49,517 nucleotides of DNA from a bacterium (lineage in GTDB: Bacteria; Spirochaetota; UBA4802; UBA5550), in NCBI GenBank assembly GCA_024224995.1, contig JAAENB010000714.1:1-49517 (forward strand). Reading direction: 5' to 3'. Made by a program: the position numbers and the translations under genes. Of this stretch, positions 31,543 to 40,975 are shown piece after piece (position 1 is the stretch's first letter; every line of letters begins with the position of its first letter). The notes beneath the pieces were generated by a model. That model saw only the letters and a program-made list of their open reading frames with translations. It had not been told where the DNA came from and did not search any database.

Positions 31543-34365
31543 TTGAGTCAGCTCTTTTATGAAGAGAGTGAAGAAGAAAAAACGGTAGAGAATATAGACC
31601 CTGTCCGCAGGGTATTACGGTTCTTTTTAACAAAATTTGATACTAGTGATTATATTCTCCAGCAGAAATCGAAAACCCTGTTGTTGATGCAGATCTTTGC
31701 TGTTTTCCTGGTTGAACCGTTTTTGACCGTATATCTTTATTTACGATATGAAAATTATACTCTCTGGCCAATACCGATTCTGGCGTTATTTTGCATCATT
31801 ATAGCCGCAATTATCCTCATAAAAGGGCATTATGTTGTTTCCGCCCATGTATCGCTCGTATCAAATAGTATCTGTATCTGGTTGTTCTGTTTTAACATGC
31901 TCTATATGCCGGTATCGGTTTTTGTAAAGATAAGCTCACTTATCTTCATATGGATAGTTCTTATGATGGTTCCCCTGCTGATACTGGAAAAGAAACAGGG
32001 GGTGATTCTTTATTATGTGGGCCACCTGTCTCTTTTTGTTTTTTTCCTGGTCCAGCTGAAACGCATCAATGGTGTTCCGCTCTCCGATGTCGTTGAGTTC
32101 ATGGTATATACAATAACAACAGTCTGCATTGTATTTATTGCCGCGTACCTGGTTTTTCATATACACAGGAATGCCGTGGACAAGGCGCATAATGCCGAAA
32201 TGGAAGTCCAGGCCCAGAATGAAGAGCTCACTGCCGCGAATGAAGAATTTGAGGCAATGAATGAAGAGCTCATCGCGTCACAGGACGAGTTGATCGTTAG
32301 TGAGAAAAAATACCGCATGCTTTTCCAGGGGTTACCCAGCGGAGTGGCATATTGCAAATTACTATACGATGATGATGAAAAACCGGTGGATTTCATCTTC
32401 CTTGAAGGAAATAAGAATTTTGAAGAGATAACCGGGATCACCTGGGATGAAATAGGCGGGAAAACAGTGTTTGATATGAATCCCAATACCGGGAGAGATA
32501 GCCACGCGCAAACAATGGAAAAGATTAATAAAACTTTTGAAACAGGCAAACCGGTCCGTTTTCTCCAGCGAGTGGAAATGCTGCACAAGTGGTTCGACAT
32601 GGCGGTCTATTCTCCCCGGCCGGGATATTTTGTTTCAATCTTTAATGATATTACCGACGCTGTAGCAGCAGAAGAGAAGATAAAAAAGCAGAATGAAGAA
32701 CTGGCTGCAAGTGAAAAAAAATACCGTGTATTGTACGACAACGCGCTTGTAGGAATGTGGGCTGTTGGTTTTTCAAGCGGTAAAATTACCAGGATCAACC
32801 GGACCGGATGCCGTATCCTTGGATTTGCTTCGGAAGATGAAGTTATCGATAAAATCACTTTGAATGATCTTTTTATAGACCATGATGAAAAAGAACGGGT
32901 TCTCACGGAACTTGAGTCACATGATGATATCTTCAACCAGGAGATCCGGTTGAAGAGTAAGGACGGCAGTACTGTCTGGATAGAGCTAACGGGAAAAAAT
33001 TTTCCTGATAAAGATATAGTGGAAGGAGTTTTTACCGACATTACCAAACGCCGGGCGGCAGAAGAGAATGTGCATAAACTCACCTTCTATGACCCCTTAA
33101 CGGAATTGCCCAACAGGAGAATGTTCCTGAACAGCCTGGAAAGGGGGATTCTCAAGTCCCAGCGGAAAGGGACCCATAATATGTTTGCTGTTATGTGTTT
33201 GGGGGTTGACCGGTTCAAAAACATCAATGATATGTATGGTCCCCGGATTGGTGATATAATCCTTAAACAGGTTTCACTGCGGCTTAAAAAACTTTTCAGG
33301 GATGATGATGTTGTTTCCCGCCTTGACGGGGATAAATTCATTACGCTTTTTTCAGATATTGGCAGTACCGATGGTGTTCTTGACATTGTACAAAAAATAG
33401 CTGACGCGTTTCAAGAGCCCTTCACCGTTGAGAATGTTGAAATTAACCTCACCGCAAGCTCCGGTGTTTGTGTGTATCCAAATGACGGAGAAAACGCGGA
33501 ACAGCTTATTAATAACAGTGAAGCTGCTTTATATACGGCAAAAGAAAATGGGAAAAACGGGTATCATATTTTTGACGCGGAACTGAACAAGGATCTCCTG
33601 AACAGGCTTCAGATTGAGCGGGAGTTGCGGGAAGCAATTATTGAGAACCAGCTGGAAACCTATTATCAGCCCAAGGTTGACTATAGTGGGAAATTAATCG
33701 GCATGGAGGCCCTGGTCCGGTGGCGGTCGCCTTCGCGGGGACTGGTTCCGCCATACGAGTTTATCTCCATCGCTGAAAAGAACGGGATGATCCTGGATAT
33801 TGGGGAAATTATTCTCCATGACTCCTGCCGGCAGAATAAAGCGTGGCAGGATGCGGGGTATCCGGCACTGAAGATATCGGTCAATATTTCTCCCTTGCAA
33901 TTCAGGCAGGAAAACCTGATTGACGATATACTGGGGATATTAAAAAAGACAGGACTTGAGGCCCAGTGGCTGGAACTGGAAGTAACTGAGAGCGAGATTG
34001 TGGACGATGAAGAAAATAGTATTGCCAGGCTAAAAAAACTGCACGATCTCGGTATTTCTATCTCTATAGATGATTTTGGAACCGGGTATTCTTCGTTAAG
34101 CAAGCTTAAAGATTATCCGATTGATATCCTGAAAATTGACAAGTCATTTGTTGATTCTCTTCCGGACGATATTCGTTCGGCAACCCTGGCAACGACGATA
34201 ATTGATATGGCTCACAATCTTGGCTTTAAAGTTGTTGCCGAAGGTGTTGAAACCAGGGAGCAGCTCAATTTCCTGGCAAAATATAACTGCGACCACTACC
34301 AGGGGTATTTTTTCAGCAGGCCTCTGAGCCCTGAGGATTTTGAGAAAAAGCTCAAAGGGATTTGA
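31543..34365 (+). CDS. Membrane PAS-PAS-GGDEF-EAL c-di-GMP signalling protein
   Basis: The 940-residue protein has a TTG start supported by GGAGG 7 bases upstream. The domain order is: about six membrane helices (residues 40-200); a coiled coil with repeated NEELTAANEEFEAMNEELIA-type heptads; two PAS domains (about 250-375 and 390-510); a GGDEF domain; and an EAL domain. The cyclase signature is DGDKF (595-599) instead of GGDEF, so cyclase activity is unlikely. The EAL domain is intact: Glu722 in MEALVRW, DDFGTGYSSLSKL, KIDKSFV and AEGVET. It is most likely a c-di-GMP phosphodiesterase regulated by the membrane and PAS modules. The Nudix gene follows after one base. Confidence 0.92.
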   Translation: MSQLFYEESEEEKTVENIDPVRRVLRFFLTKFDTSDYILQQKSKTLLLMQIFAVFLVEPFLTVYLYLRYENYTLWPIPILALFCIIIAAIILIKGHYVVSAHVSLVSNSICIWLFCFNMLYMPVSVFVKISSLIFIWIVLMMVPLLILEKKQGVILYYVGHLSLFVFFLVQLKRINGVPLSDVVEFMVYTITTVCIVFIAAYLVFHIHRNAVDKAHNAEMEVQAQNEELTAANEEFEAMNEELIASQDELIVSEKKYRMLFQGLPSGVAYCKLLYDDDEKPVDFIFLEGNKNFEEITGITWDEIGGKTVFDMNPNTGRDSHAQTMEKINKTFETGKPVRFLQRVEMLHKWFDMAVYSPRPGYFVSIFNDITDAVAAEEKIKKQNEELAASEKKYRVLYDNALVGMWAVGFSSGKITRINRTGCRILGFASEDEVIDKITLNDLFIDHDEKERVLTELESHDDIFNQEIRLKSKDGSTVWIELTGKNFPDKDIVEGVFTDITKRRAAEENVHKLTFYDPLTELPNRRMFLNSLERGILKSQRKGTHNMFAVMCLGVDRFKNINDMYGPRIGDIILKQVSLRLKKLFRDDDVVSRLDGDKFITLFSDIGSTDGVLDIVQKIADAFQEPFTVENVEINLTASSGVCVYPNDGENAEQLINNSEAALYTAKENGKNGYHIFDAELNKDLLNRLQIERELREAIIENQLETYYQPKVDYSGKLIGMEALVRWRSPSRGLVPPYEFISIAEKNGMILDIGEIILHDSCRQNKAWQDAGYPALKISVNISPLQFRQENLIDDILGILKKTGLEAQWLELEVTESEIVDDEENSIARLKKLHDLGISISIDDFGTGYSSLSKLKDYPIDILKIDKSFVDSLPDDIRSATLATTIIDMAHNLGFKVVAEGVETREQLNFLAKYNCDHYQGYFFSRPLSPEDFEKKLKGI

Positions 34366-34366
34366 T

Positions 34367-35077
34367 ATGTTTACGAAACCCAAAAAAGCCTCTACCTTAA
34401 TATTACTACGCAGGAAGAAGCATCAAACAAATCATGGTTTTGAGGTACTGATGCTGCTCCGGCACCGGAATAATAAATTTGTTCCGTCAAATTATGTTTT
34501 TCCCGGAGGAGCGATGGAAGAGGACGACCTTGTTTCTCCGCTGGAACAGCTCTGCTCCGGGATTACCAGGAAAGATGCGGAAGCGGCTATTCCCGACATC
34601 GGCAGTCCGGAAGAAGCTCTTGGGGCATGGGTTGCCGCTATCAGGGAGACCTTTGAAGAGGCATCGCTTTTGCTGGCCTATACCAGGGAAGGAACCATGC
34701 TTTCGGTGAATACGGAAGCAGAGAAGAGAAAATTTCAGGATTACCGGAAACGCCTCTACGTAAAAGACCTGTCATTTAATGATATGCTGGAACAGGAAGA
34801 ACTGACCCTGGCCGCGGACAGGATCAAATATTTTTCCCATTGGGTAACCCCGGTCTTTTCATCAATACGCTATGACGCCCGTTTCTTTGTGGCGGAAGCT
34901 CCTGAAAACCAGGAGGTTTTTCACGACGGGCATGAGGTGGTAAAACAGCTCTGGATTGAGCCCGGAGAAGCGCTCAAGCGGCACAAACAGGGAGATCTTA
35001 AAATGGTACTCCCCACCGTGAGCACCTTACGGGCTCTAAATGACTGCCGAACCGTTGAAGAGGTTCTGAGCAGCTAA
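34367..35077 (+). CDS. Nudix hydrolase (NUDT8/NUDT19-like arrangement)
   Basis: The 236-residue protein starts at 34367; an in-frame ATG at 34340 would overlap the previous gene further. After KKASTLILLRRKKHQ the Nudix region follows: VPSNYVFPGGAMEEDD, an insertion of about 35 residues, then GAWVAAIRETFEEASLLLA with the RE...EE metal ligands. The long spacing between the GG and the REUxEE helix is seen in CoA- and acyl-CoA-type Nudix enzymes, suggesting such a substrate. It is co-transcribed with the c-di-GMP protein. It is convergent with a lipoprotein gene five bases away. Confidence 0.85.
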   Translation: MFTKPKKASTLILLRRKKHQTNHGFEVLMLLRHRNNKFVPSNYVFPGGAMEEDDLVSPLEQLCSGITRKDAEAAIPDIGSPEEALGAWVAAIRETFEEASLLLAYTREGTMLSVNTEAEKRKFQDYRKRLYVKDLSFNDMLEQEELTLAADRIKYFSHWVTPVFSSIRYDARFFVAEAPENQEVFHDGHEVVKQLWIEPGEALKRHKQGDLKMVLPTVSTLRALNDCRTVEEVLSS

Positions 35078-35081
35078 TCTC

Positions 35082-35471
35082 TTAACGGATCTCTTTTATA
35101 CAGAAGTTTCCGCTGCTGTTTTTATAATATTGTATGGTTTTGGTTTTCCCCTTATACTCCATAACCCGGTCCAGGTAGCGGTTCATTTCTGTTTTTAACG
35201 CCCTGGGGTTTTTATCCCGGCTGTAAAAGTCCTTAATAAAAACCTGTTTATTCCGCTTTTTGTCATGAGCAAAGATCATAACCTGGCCCAGGTCATTGGG
35301 AGTCACATCCACAACAGTAACGGTTATTTTATTAATTTCCCCGGGAGATTCTTCCTGAGGAGCTGACTTCTCTTTCATTGTCTTAAAACAACCCGCGCTG
35401 CTTATAAGAATCCCCAGAACCAGAGCCCACACCATATAGTTTTTTTGATTATTCTTCTTGTTTCTTTTCAT
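35082..35471 (-). CDS. Small lipoprotein of unknown function
   Basis: The protein is about 129 residues from the ATG at 35471, the favoured start because the signal begins MKRNKKN; an ATG at 35492 adds seven residues. A hydrophobic stretch ends in the lipobox SSAGC. The mature part has a charged linker, then a beta-rich domain (INKITVTVVDVTPNDLGQVM, QVFIKDFYSRDKN, KTIQYYKNSSGNFCIKEI). No family recognised. It is transcribed divergently from the YdjC-type gene, with two palindromic elements between them. Confidence 0.7.
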   Translation of the reverse strand: MKRNKKNNQKNYMVWALVLGILISSAGCFKTMKEKSAPQEESPGEINKITVTVVDVTPNDLGQVMIFAHDKKRNKQVFIKDFYSRDKNPRALKTEMNRYLDRVMEYKGKTKTIQYYKNSSGNFCIKEIR

Positions 35472-35541
35472 GCGGGCAGAGTATACTGGCACTTCATATT
35501 GTAAAGCTCATTTTTGAATTGAAGCAGCAGCAGGATACGGG

Positions 35542-35703
35542 ATATCAGCCCGGAATGTAAACGATGCCTGTGCCGGGAGCAATACCTCTGCAGAACGTTC
35601 GGAACTCGCTCCGCTCAGACAGCCTCACAACCTGCCGAGGCATCGCTCCCGGCACAGGCATCGTTTACATTCCGAATTACGTTTTTCGGTATATTACAGT
35701 ACC
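35542..35703 (+). repeat. Palindromic element: hairpin 1 with inserted cassette
   Basis: Perfect 30-bp arms 35551-35580 and 35645-35674 begin with CGGAATGTAAAC and end with GTTTACATTCCG. Inside, CCTCTGCAG (35585-35593) pairs with CTGCCGAGG (35632-35640) except at one position. The loop reads GTTCGGAACTCGCTCCGCTC then AGACAGCCTCACAA, the reverse complement of the loop in the other hairpin class. The right flank AATTACGTTTTTCGGTATAT is as at 43301-43320. It lies between divergent genes. Confidence 0.9.
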
Positions 35704-35737
35704 TTTTTCATTAGTACTCAATAAACGGCTGGCAAAA

Positions 35738-35845
35738 CGTTGTCAAGCAGTGGAGTAATAGCTCTTCCGGATGTGAGGACTGTTTGACCGGAGGGAGTTC
35801 CGGAGCATTCGGAAGAGCTATTACTCCACTGCCTGCTGCACCCAC
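35738..35845 (+). repeat. Palindromic cassette in a third type of flank
   Basis: Perfect 23-bp arms 35747-35769 and 35810-35832 surround a 40-nt loop (35770-35809) beginning GATGTGAGGACTGTTTGACC. The outer flanks match neither hairpin site of the other copies except for CTGCTGCACC near the end. The loop is slightly diverged (ACCGGAGGGAG for AGCGGAGCGAG). Confidence 0.85.
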
Positions 35846-35879
35846 ATATTGAGCTGCTCCGGGATAGAAGGACAAAACT

Positions 35880-36608
35880 ATGAAGATAATAATAAATGGA
35901 GATGATTTCGGGTTGCGGGATACTATTAACGATAGTATAAGAATCCTCGCGAAGAAAGGCATCATGAAAAGTGCCACGATCCTGGTGAAGCGGGACCGCT
36001 TTGCTTTTGAGCAGGCTGTGGAGTACGCGAAAGAGCTTGCCCATTCTATGAGTATTGGGCTTCATCTCGACCTGGATGAGTTTTTTCTCTTTGATGAAAA
36101 CGGCTGCTGCGGTAATAACGAAGATGATATTGTTCCCGGGTACCGGGAGATTATTGCTGAAAAAAAGGAGGCAATCCGGAAAGATATTGCTGGCCAGATC
36201 CGTGTGCTAAAAGAAACAGGGCTGCGGATATCGCACCTGGACAGCCATCACTGTATACACCAGTTCCTTGAGATATTGGAGATGGTTGTTCCCCTGATGA
36301 AAGAGAATGGTATTGGCAGAACCCGTTTCTTCCCCGGGTTTTATCAACATCATGAAAACAGGGATTTGGCGCTCCGGCTGCTCAGGGAGAATACTATAAT
36401 AAGCCCGGCACGCTTCTATGATCTCGGGGATATTATGGCAGCGCGGGCCCGCCTTGAAATTCCTCCGGGAGAGATCGCGGAAATAATGGCCCATACGGAA
36501 GTTGAAGATCATGGTTATGGACGGTTCGCGCAATATAATTATTTGTTAGAGAGAGGCCTGGCGCACGGTGATCCTGTTAATTATTATGCGTTGTTAACAG
36601 GAGTATAA
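35880..36608 (+). CDS. YdjC/ChbG-type carbohydrate deacetylase
   Basis: The 242-residue protein fits the YdjC family: INGDDFGL (Asp8-Asp9) at the N-terminus, GLHLDLDE (His62), and SHLDSHHCIHQF (residues 118-129) with the metal-binding and catalytic His residues. ChbG removes N-acetyl groups from chitobiose and related sugars; here the substrate is unknown. No other sugar genes are adjacent. It is preceded by two palindromic elements and is convergent with the large TPR-like gene. There is no strong ribosome binding site (GGGATAGAAGGAC is the nearest purine-rich stretch). Confidence 0.88.
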   Translation: MKIIINGDDFGLRDTINDSIRILAKKGIMKSATILVKRDRFAFEQAVEYAKELAHSMSIGLHLDLDEFFLFDENGCCGNNEDDIVPGYREIIAEKKEAIRKDIAGQIRVLKETGLRISHLDSHHCIHQFLEILEMVVPLMKENGIGRTRFFPGFYQHHENRDLALRLLRENTIISPARFYDLGDIMAARARLEIPPGEIAEIMAHTEVEDHGYGRFAQYNYLLERGLAHGDPVNYYALLTGV

Positions 36609-36618
36609 GGTCCCGGGG

Positions 36619-39408
36619 CTATGGCTCACGGAACCAGTTCTTATACAGGTCAATTCGGAGCTCCAGGCCCGTGGCTGTTCCATAGGTGAGTCCAATGCTA
36701 AAAGTCGCTGTTGGAATAATGGGGATCGCTTCGAGTTTTTCATAAAGGTCTCCGTATTGTTTTGCCCGGGCACTGTCGCCCGTATCTTTCGAAAGGCGGA
36801 CAAGCCGGGCCAGGACCGGTTTCGAGTATTTGTCTTTTTCTTCTTGAGAAAGCTCCGGCCAGTTTTGAATATCCCCGTATGTCTTTTCCAGCGCCGCAGT
36901 AAATTGAGAAGGGTTTGGTCTCAGCAGGGCCAGCTGATGGTCAAGTATAAAGAGGATGTTTAGATCGCGCATGGAATTATTTAACCGGGAGTTTTCCGTA
37001 AAGAAAAAAGTAAAGGGGTGATTTGAATGCCCCAGGCAATACCCGGTATTCTGGTAAAGGTAATACCGGAGTTTGGTTTGTTCCGAGTTAATAACAACAA
37101 AATTTCTGTTGGTCCCGGTCTTTTCACTTTGCGCCATGTCTTCTAACGCGCTGTTTAAATAGTGAAAGACTTTTGGAATATATTTTTGATCGTTTGTATT
37201 GGCATGGACCATTAACAGGAAGAGCGCTTTAAAATAATTTTCAAGCGGTTTTTCCGAAAGGTAGCGTTTTTTTATAGCAGCCAGTTTCGTATACGTGTCG
37301 TACGGAAGACGAAGCTGCCAGAACCTGTCTTTAAAAGATCCCTGCTGCTTTTCATAAAAAGCAATAAAAGCCCGGGCTCCGCTGGTTAGCTCGCCAAGCT
37401 CCTGCCGGAACTGTCCAAGATGAGCCTTGAACTTTTTGGAAACCCCGGGATATGACTGAAAAGAGCCCAGGAATTCCCTGTTCTTGTTGTTAAGAATATC
37501 CAGTATCCAGGAAATAATTTTCAAGGGATTGTCATCTGCTTCCCCGGAAACCTGTTCCATCTCATCAAGAAGTGCGATAAATTTTTTTAAAGAATCCTTT
37601 TTTGCCATCCAGGTATTGAGACGGTCAAAAGAAAACCGGATAAACAGCGCTTCATTGCTGCCCGGGTATCCTTTTGCCCGGGAAATGTTCTTGCAGTCCC
37701 TGACCCGGGCGGAGAGCAGTTTCCACAGCTTTTTTCCCGAAGCAGACTTGAACAGCTGGTCGGATTCAACCGCTTTCCGGAAATTATCGGACTTAAGAAG
37801 AGGGAAAAAATCATTCCCGGTTTTGGTTAGTATGGTAACTATTTTTTTTTGCGCGCTTGTTTTACTTATTTTTTCCGCGTATACCAGCATGGAATCCCAT
37901 CGGATTTGAACTTTTTCTATGATCTCAATTTTTTCTTTCCGGGTTAACGCGCGGTCTTTCTGCCTGCCGGTAAATGATACAACCTTGTTCGCGGCATCAA
38001 CAACCATCATCTCCAGGGACGAGATATAGAGGTGCCGGAGCAGCCGGCTTTCCCCGGGATCGGTTCCTATTGTTTTTATCGTGAAGGTATAATACTGGTT
38101 AACCTGGGCGTGCTTGGAGAGAAGCATTTGTGTAATCAAAGAAGGATTCATCATGAGGCTGAAAATGTTGTTGTAGATATCACGCATAATGGTTGTTTCC
38201 ATGAGCTCAAGAGTAAATATCTTAAATTCTTTCGATGATTTGATACCGGGTTTAAGCGAACCCGGAATAGAAAGTGTCAGGTCGTTCAGGTCTTTCATCC
38301 TGTTGGCTTCAAGCAGGAGGCGGGCAATCTTGAACCAGCGTTTCCTGCTTTCTTCTTTAGACAATCCTTTCCAATCGCTGTTCCATGAATCCAGCTCCCG
38401 GCTGATATTCCATTCGCGGTGGATCCGGTCCGATTCGGCCTGGAGTGCCGGGTTTTGAGAGACTGCCTTTGCCAGGATTTTTTTAAATTTCGGGTTGTTG
38501 GTTTTCGCGTATGCGTTCCCCAGCCGCACAAGCCAGGAGCTTTTTCCCGGTTCAAGAGCCGCCAGTTTTTCAAGGATCGTAATGGCCTTGTTATACCGGC
38601 CGTACTGTTGATGTATATACGCAGCAGAGTAGAGTACCGGGCGCGCGGCCGGATCGCTGCTTTCTTTTTTAAGGATGAAGTCGTTTATCTCATCCAGGTA
38701 GTGATAGCAGAGGTAGTTCAGGATTCCGTAGATCTTCCGGATCTCTCTTTTTTGTTCAAAAAGCGGATCGACCTGTTTTCTGCTTATGAATTCGAGATAG
38801 GTGGTGTAAACGGTTGCGCCGCGTTCCCTGTTTGGATGTAAAAAATGTTCATAACTGAGGGTTTCTTTGAACAGGATGTTTATGGCCTGGTATAAGGCGT
38901 TTAAAGCAGCAGGATCGAAACTTGATTTGTTATTATAATAATGATTGATAATGAGCGCTTCCCGGATTGCGTTGCGAATGTCGAGCTTAAGACCGTTGTA
39001 CCGCGTATCAGAATAATGATTGAACATCTTTCGAGCCTGGTTGTATAGATCCGTACCCTGTTTACTTTGCAGCATTTGATTGATGTTGATATGGACTCGC
39101 CGGGGAATATAATAATAGGGCGTGGGAGGAGCTCCCTCTTGAGTTATAACAGGCCAGGCCCCAAGAAGAAATTGTGTTTCCGGTTTTTCTCCGGAAGCAA
39201 AAATGTTTTTTGGCGTTTTGGCAAGGAGAGCCGGAATTGCGGGAGCTGTGTTTTTCCATTCGCTTTCGGTAAACAGAAGCCGGTAAAGAGGGACTGTTTT
39301 CTCCTTGCCTGAGAGAGTGCTCTTTCCGGCAAAGAGGACCGGTATGAGAAAACTGCATATGAGCAGGGTTAAAATCCGTTTTTTGTGAGTTTTTATCGCT
39401 TTATTCAT
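36619..39408 (-). CDS. Large exported TPR-like protein of unknown function
   Basis: The protein is about 929 residues from the ATG at 39408, chosen because AAGGA lies 8 bases upstream; an ATG at 39429 adds seven residues. A signal peptide (about 1-30, ending VLFAG) is followed by a long, mainly helical protein. TPR-like repeats are visible at about residues 255-335 (AAYIHQQYGRYNKAITILEK, then SWLVRLGNAYAKTNNPKFKK). The very C-terminus, SIGLTYGTATGLELRIDLYK, resembles a beta-strand pair of a barrel. It is the largest unknown in the window and stands alone. A periplasmic or surface scaffold is plausible. Confidence 0.75.
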   Translation of the reverse strand: MNKAIKTHKKRILTLLICSFLIPVLFAGKSTLSGKEKTVPLYRLLFTESEWKNTAPAIPALLAKTPKNIFASGEKPETQFLLGAWPVITQEGAPPTPYYYIPRRVHININQMLQSKQGTDLYNQARKMFNHYSDTRYNGLKLDIRNAIREALIINHYYNNKSSFDPAALNALYQAINILFKETLSYEHFLHPNRERGATVYTTYLEFISRKQVDPLFEQKREIRKIYGILNYLCYHYLDEINDFILKKESSDPAARPVLYSAAYIHQQYGRYNKAITILEKLAALEPGKSSWLVRLGNAYAKTNNPKFKKILAKAVSQNPALQAESDRIHREWNISRELDSWNSDWKGLSKEESRKRWFKIARLLLEANRMKDLNDLTLSIPGSLKPGIKSSKEFKIFTLELMETTIMRDIYNNIFSLMMNPSLITQMLLSKHAQVNQYYTFTIKTIGTDPGESRLLRHLYISSLEMMVVDAANKVVSFTGRQKDRALTRKEKIEIIEKVQIRWDSMLVYAEKISKTSAQKKIVTILTKTGNDFFPLLKSDNFRKAVESDQLFKSASGKKLWKLLSARVRDCKNISRAKGYPGSNEALFIRFSFDRLNTWMAKKDSLKKFIALLDEMEQVSGEADDNPLKIISWILDILNNKNREFLGSFQSYPGVSKKFKAHLGQFRQELGELTSGARAFIAFYEKQQGSFKDRFWQLRLPYDTYTKLAAIKKRYLSEKPLENYFKALFLLMVHANTNDQKYIPKVFHYLNSALEDMAQSEKTGTNRNFVVINSEQTKLRYYLYQNTGYCLGHSNHPFTFFFTENSRLNNSMRDLNILFILDHQLALLRPNPSQFTAALEKTYGDIQNWPELSQEEKDKYSKPVLARLVRLSKDTGDSARAKQYGDLYEKLEAIPIIPTATFSIGLTYGTATGLELRIDLYKNWFREP

Positions 39409-39429
39409 TCTTAGATCCTTCTTCATCAA

Positions 39430-39835
39430 TGCTGATTACATCATAGTCCTATATTATTATTTTGAAAAGCATAATTTATACCCCTTATTAATAGAGCATC
39501 ATTTTTGAGACAAAAGTAACAAACTTTTTTTGAAAAAGGGAAAAAAATTCGGAATTCCTGCCATTATAGAACTAAAACACTTTTAACTTGACAGAAACCA
39601 AAAACCGTACAAAACCAGCAGCACCTCTGAGTGACCGCTCATTCTTTGGGATCTACGGAGTGTTGAATAAGTCTGGAGGGCGGAATTTATTCAACCCCCT
39701 GTATATAAAAAGACGAAGACGAACGGTTTAAGGTCTTTGAAGGAGTGAAGCATTTATTTAAATCGAGAGATATGAAAATGCTTATGGTACTTTTTTTTAT
39801 CGGGCTGGGACTCTTTTACCCACGCAAAAAGATTA
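39430..39835. other. Intergenic stretch with one inverted repeat and a doubtful 27-codon ORF
   Basis: GTTGAATAA (39662-39670) pairs with TTATTCAAC (39687-39695) across 16 bases. A 27-codon plus-strand ORF (39772-39855) could encode a one-helix peptide (MKMLMVLFFIGLGLFY, then a basic tail), but it overlaps the promoter of the STAS gene and has only a weak purine tract before it. Nothing else is recognisable. Confidence 0.4.
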
Positions 39836-39865
39836 TTGACAACACCCGGCTGTAATGATTATATT
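39836..39865 (+). promoter_or_regulatory. Promoter of the STAS gene
   Basis: TTGACA (39836-39841), 18-base spacer, TATATT (39860-39865), about 35 bases before the start codon. Confidence 0.6.
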
Positions 39866-39898
39866 GTATAACAAATGTTAATATAGGGTAATGCTGCA

Positions 39899-40243
39899 AT
39901 GATTGAAGTTACAACAGAAGAGCATAAGGATCTGGTGATAGTTCACATAAATGGTGAATTTAACATGGAAACAATTAAAGAAGTTGAGGATACCTGGAAT
40001 AAGTATATTGACCGTAAACCAGAGGTTATTGCAATAAACTGTAAATATCTCATACAGATTGACTCAACAGCAATAGGAGTTCTTGTCCGGTTTCTTAATA
40101 TCGCCATGAATAAAAACATCAGCCTGATCTTTTATGATCTGAACCCGGGAATCCAGGGATTGTTTGAAAAAGCAAACCTGAATAAATTTTTTAAAATAAC
40201 AACAAAAACCAAGTTTGAAGCGAAATATCTTACGGGCCGGTAA
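39899..40243 (+). CDS. STAS-domain protein (anti-sigma factor antagonist type)
   Basis: The 114-residue protein has a complete STAS fold: an opening strand LVIVHINGEFNMETIKEVED, a central strand VIAINCKYLIQIDSTAIG and a final helix. Ser56 or Thr57 in DSTAIG is the likely site phosphorylated by a partner kinase in SpoIIAA/RsbV-type switches. No anti-sigma kinase or sigma factor is in the window. A second STAS protein is encoded convergently 46 bases away. Confidence 0.9.
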   Translation: MIEVTTEEHKDLVIVHINGEFNMETIKEVEDTWNKYIDRKPEVIAINCKYLIQIDSTAIGVLVRFLNIAMNKNISLIFYDLNPGIQGLFEKANLNKFFKITTKTKFEAKYLTGR

Positions 40244-40289
40244 AGTTTCTTTGTAGAGAAATAGAGAGGAATTGAGAGAAATAGAGGGA

Positions 40290-40679
40290 TTATTTTTTTC
40301 GAAGGTACACAACACCGTTTTTGATTGAAATATTCTCGACCTTTAATTCTTCCGAATGGACTAATTTTCCCTGGAAATAATCCATGGCTTCATCAACTGT
40401 TTCAAACAGAGGCAAAAACCGGTCGAATTTACAAATGTGAAACAGCTTTCGAATATAATAAGTGGCACCGCATACAACCAGTTCGAGATTTAATTTTTTT
40501 AAGCTGGAATAGATGTGAATAATAGCGCCTAACGCAGAAGAATCCATCCTTCCAACTTTATGAATATCAATAATAATGTCACATTTTGGCAGGTCAAACT
40601 CTTCAAGTTTTTCTTTAAGTCCCGTAGCATTGTAGAGGTCGAGTTCTATCATATCGACAGAAATGAGAATTAGATCCAT
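40290..40679 (-). CDS. Second STAS-domain protein, convergent with the first
   Basis: The 129-residue protein has the STAS core: DLPKCDIIIDIHKVGRMDSSALGAIIHIYSS (described by residues about 30-60), with Ser47/Ser48 at the phosphorylation position, then LELVVCGATYYIRKLFHIC and FDRFLPLFETVDEAMDYF. A short C-terminal extension is present. It differs clearly in sequence from the neighbour at 39899, so this is not a recent duplication. The pair suggests a two-antagonist partner-switching arrangement, but the kinase partner is elsewhere. Confidence 0.88.
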   Translation of the reverse strand: MDLILISVDMIELDLYNATGLKEKLEEFDLPKCDIIIDIHKVGRMDSSALGAIIHIYSSLKKLNLELVVCGATYYIRKLFHICKFDRFLPLFETVDEAMDYFQGKLVHSEELKVENISIKNGVVYLRKK

Positions 40680-40975
40680 TGAATAACCCCAAATATGATA
40701 ATAAAAATCTGATAGTTATATTTATATAGTATAAAACATAAAGGCTGTAAGTTAGTCAACTAATAATTAATATTTCAAGATATGCAGGTTCTAAAAATGA
40801 CAGGTGAGCCTGATACGTCATTTTTTGGCGGAAATTTGAAAAAAAAATCAAAAAACTAAAAAAAATTCAATTTTTTTTTCATGATACGGGCTTCCCATTC
40901 GTATATAGTATATACCCTTTTTAAAAGTGGTAAAAAATTGTTGATTAATATTACTATATATTGAGGTGTAACGGA

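Noticed and set aside
35542..35845. CRISPR array
   Set aside because: Repeats are palindromic cassettes with long, variable self-complementary arms and irregular spacing; there are no uniform spacers and no cas genes.
39772..39855. 27-codon ORF for a one-helix peptide
   Set aside because: It overlaps the promoter of the STAS gene, has a poor ribosome binding site and has no recognisable homologue pattern; kept only as a remark in the intergenic entry.
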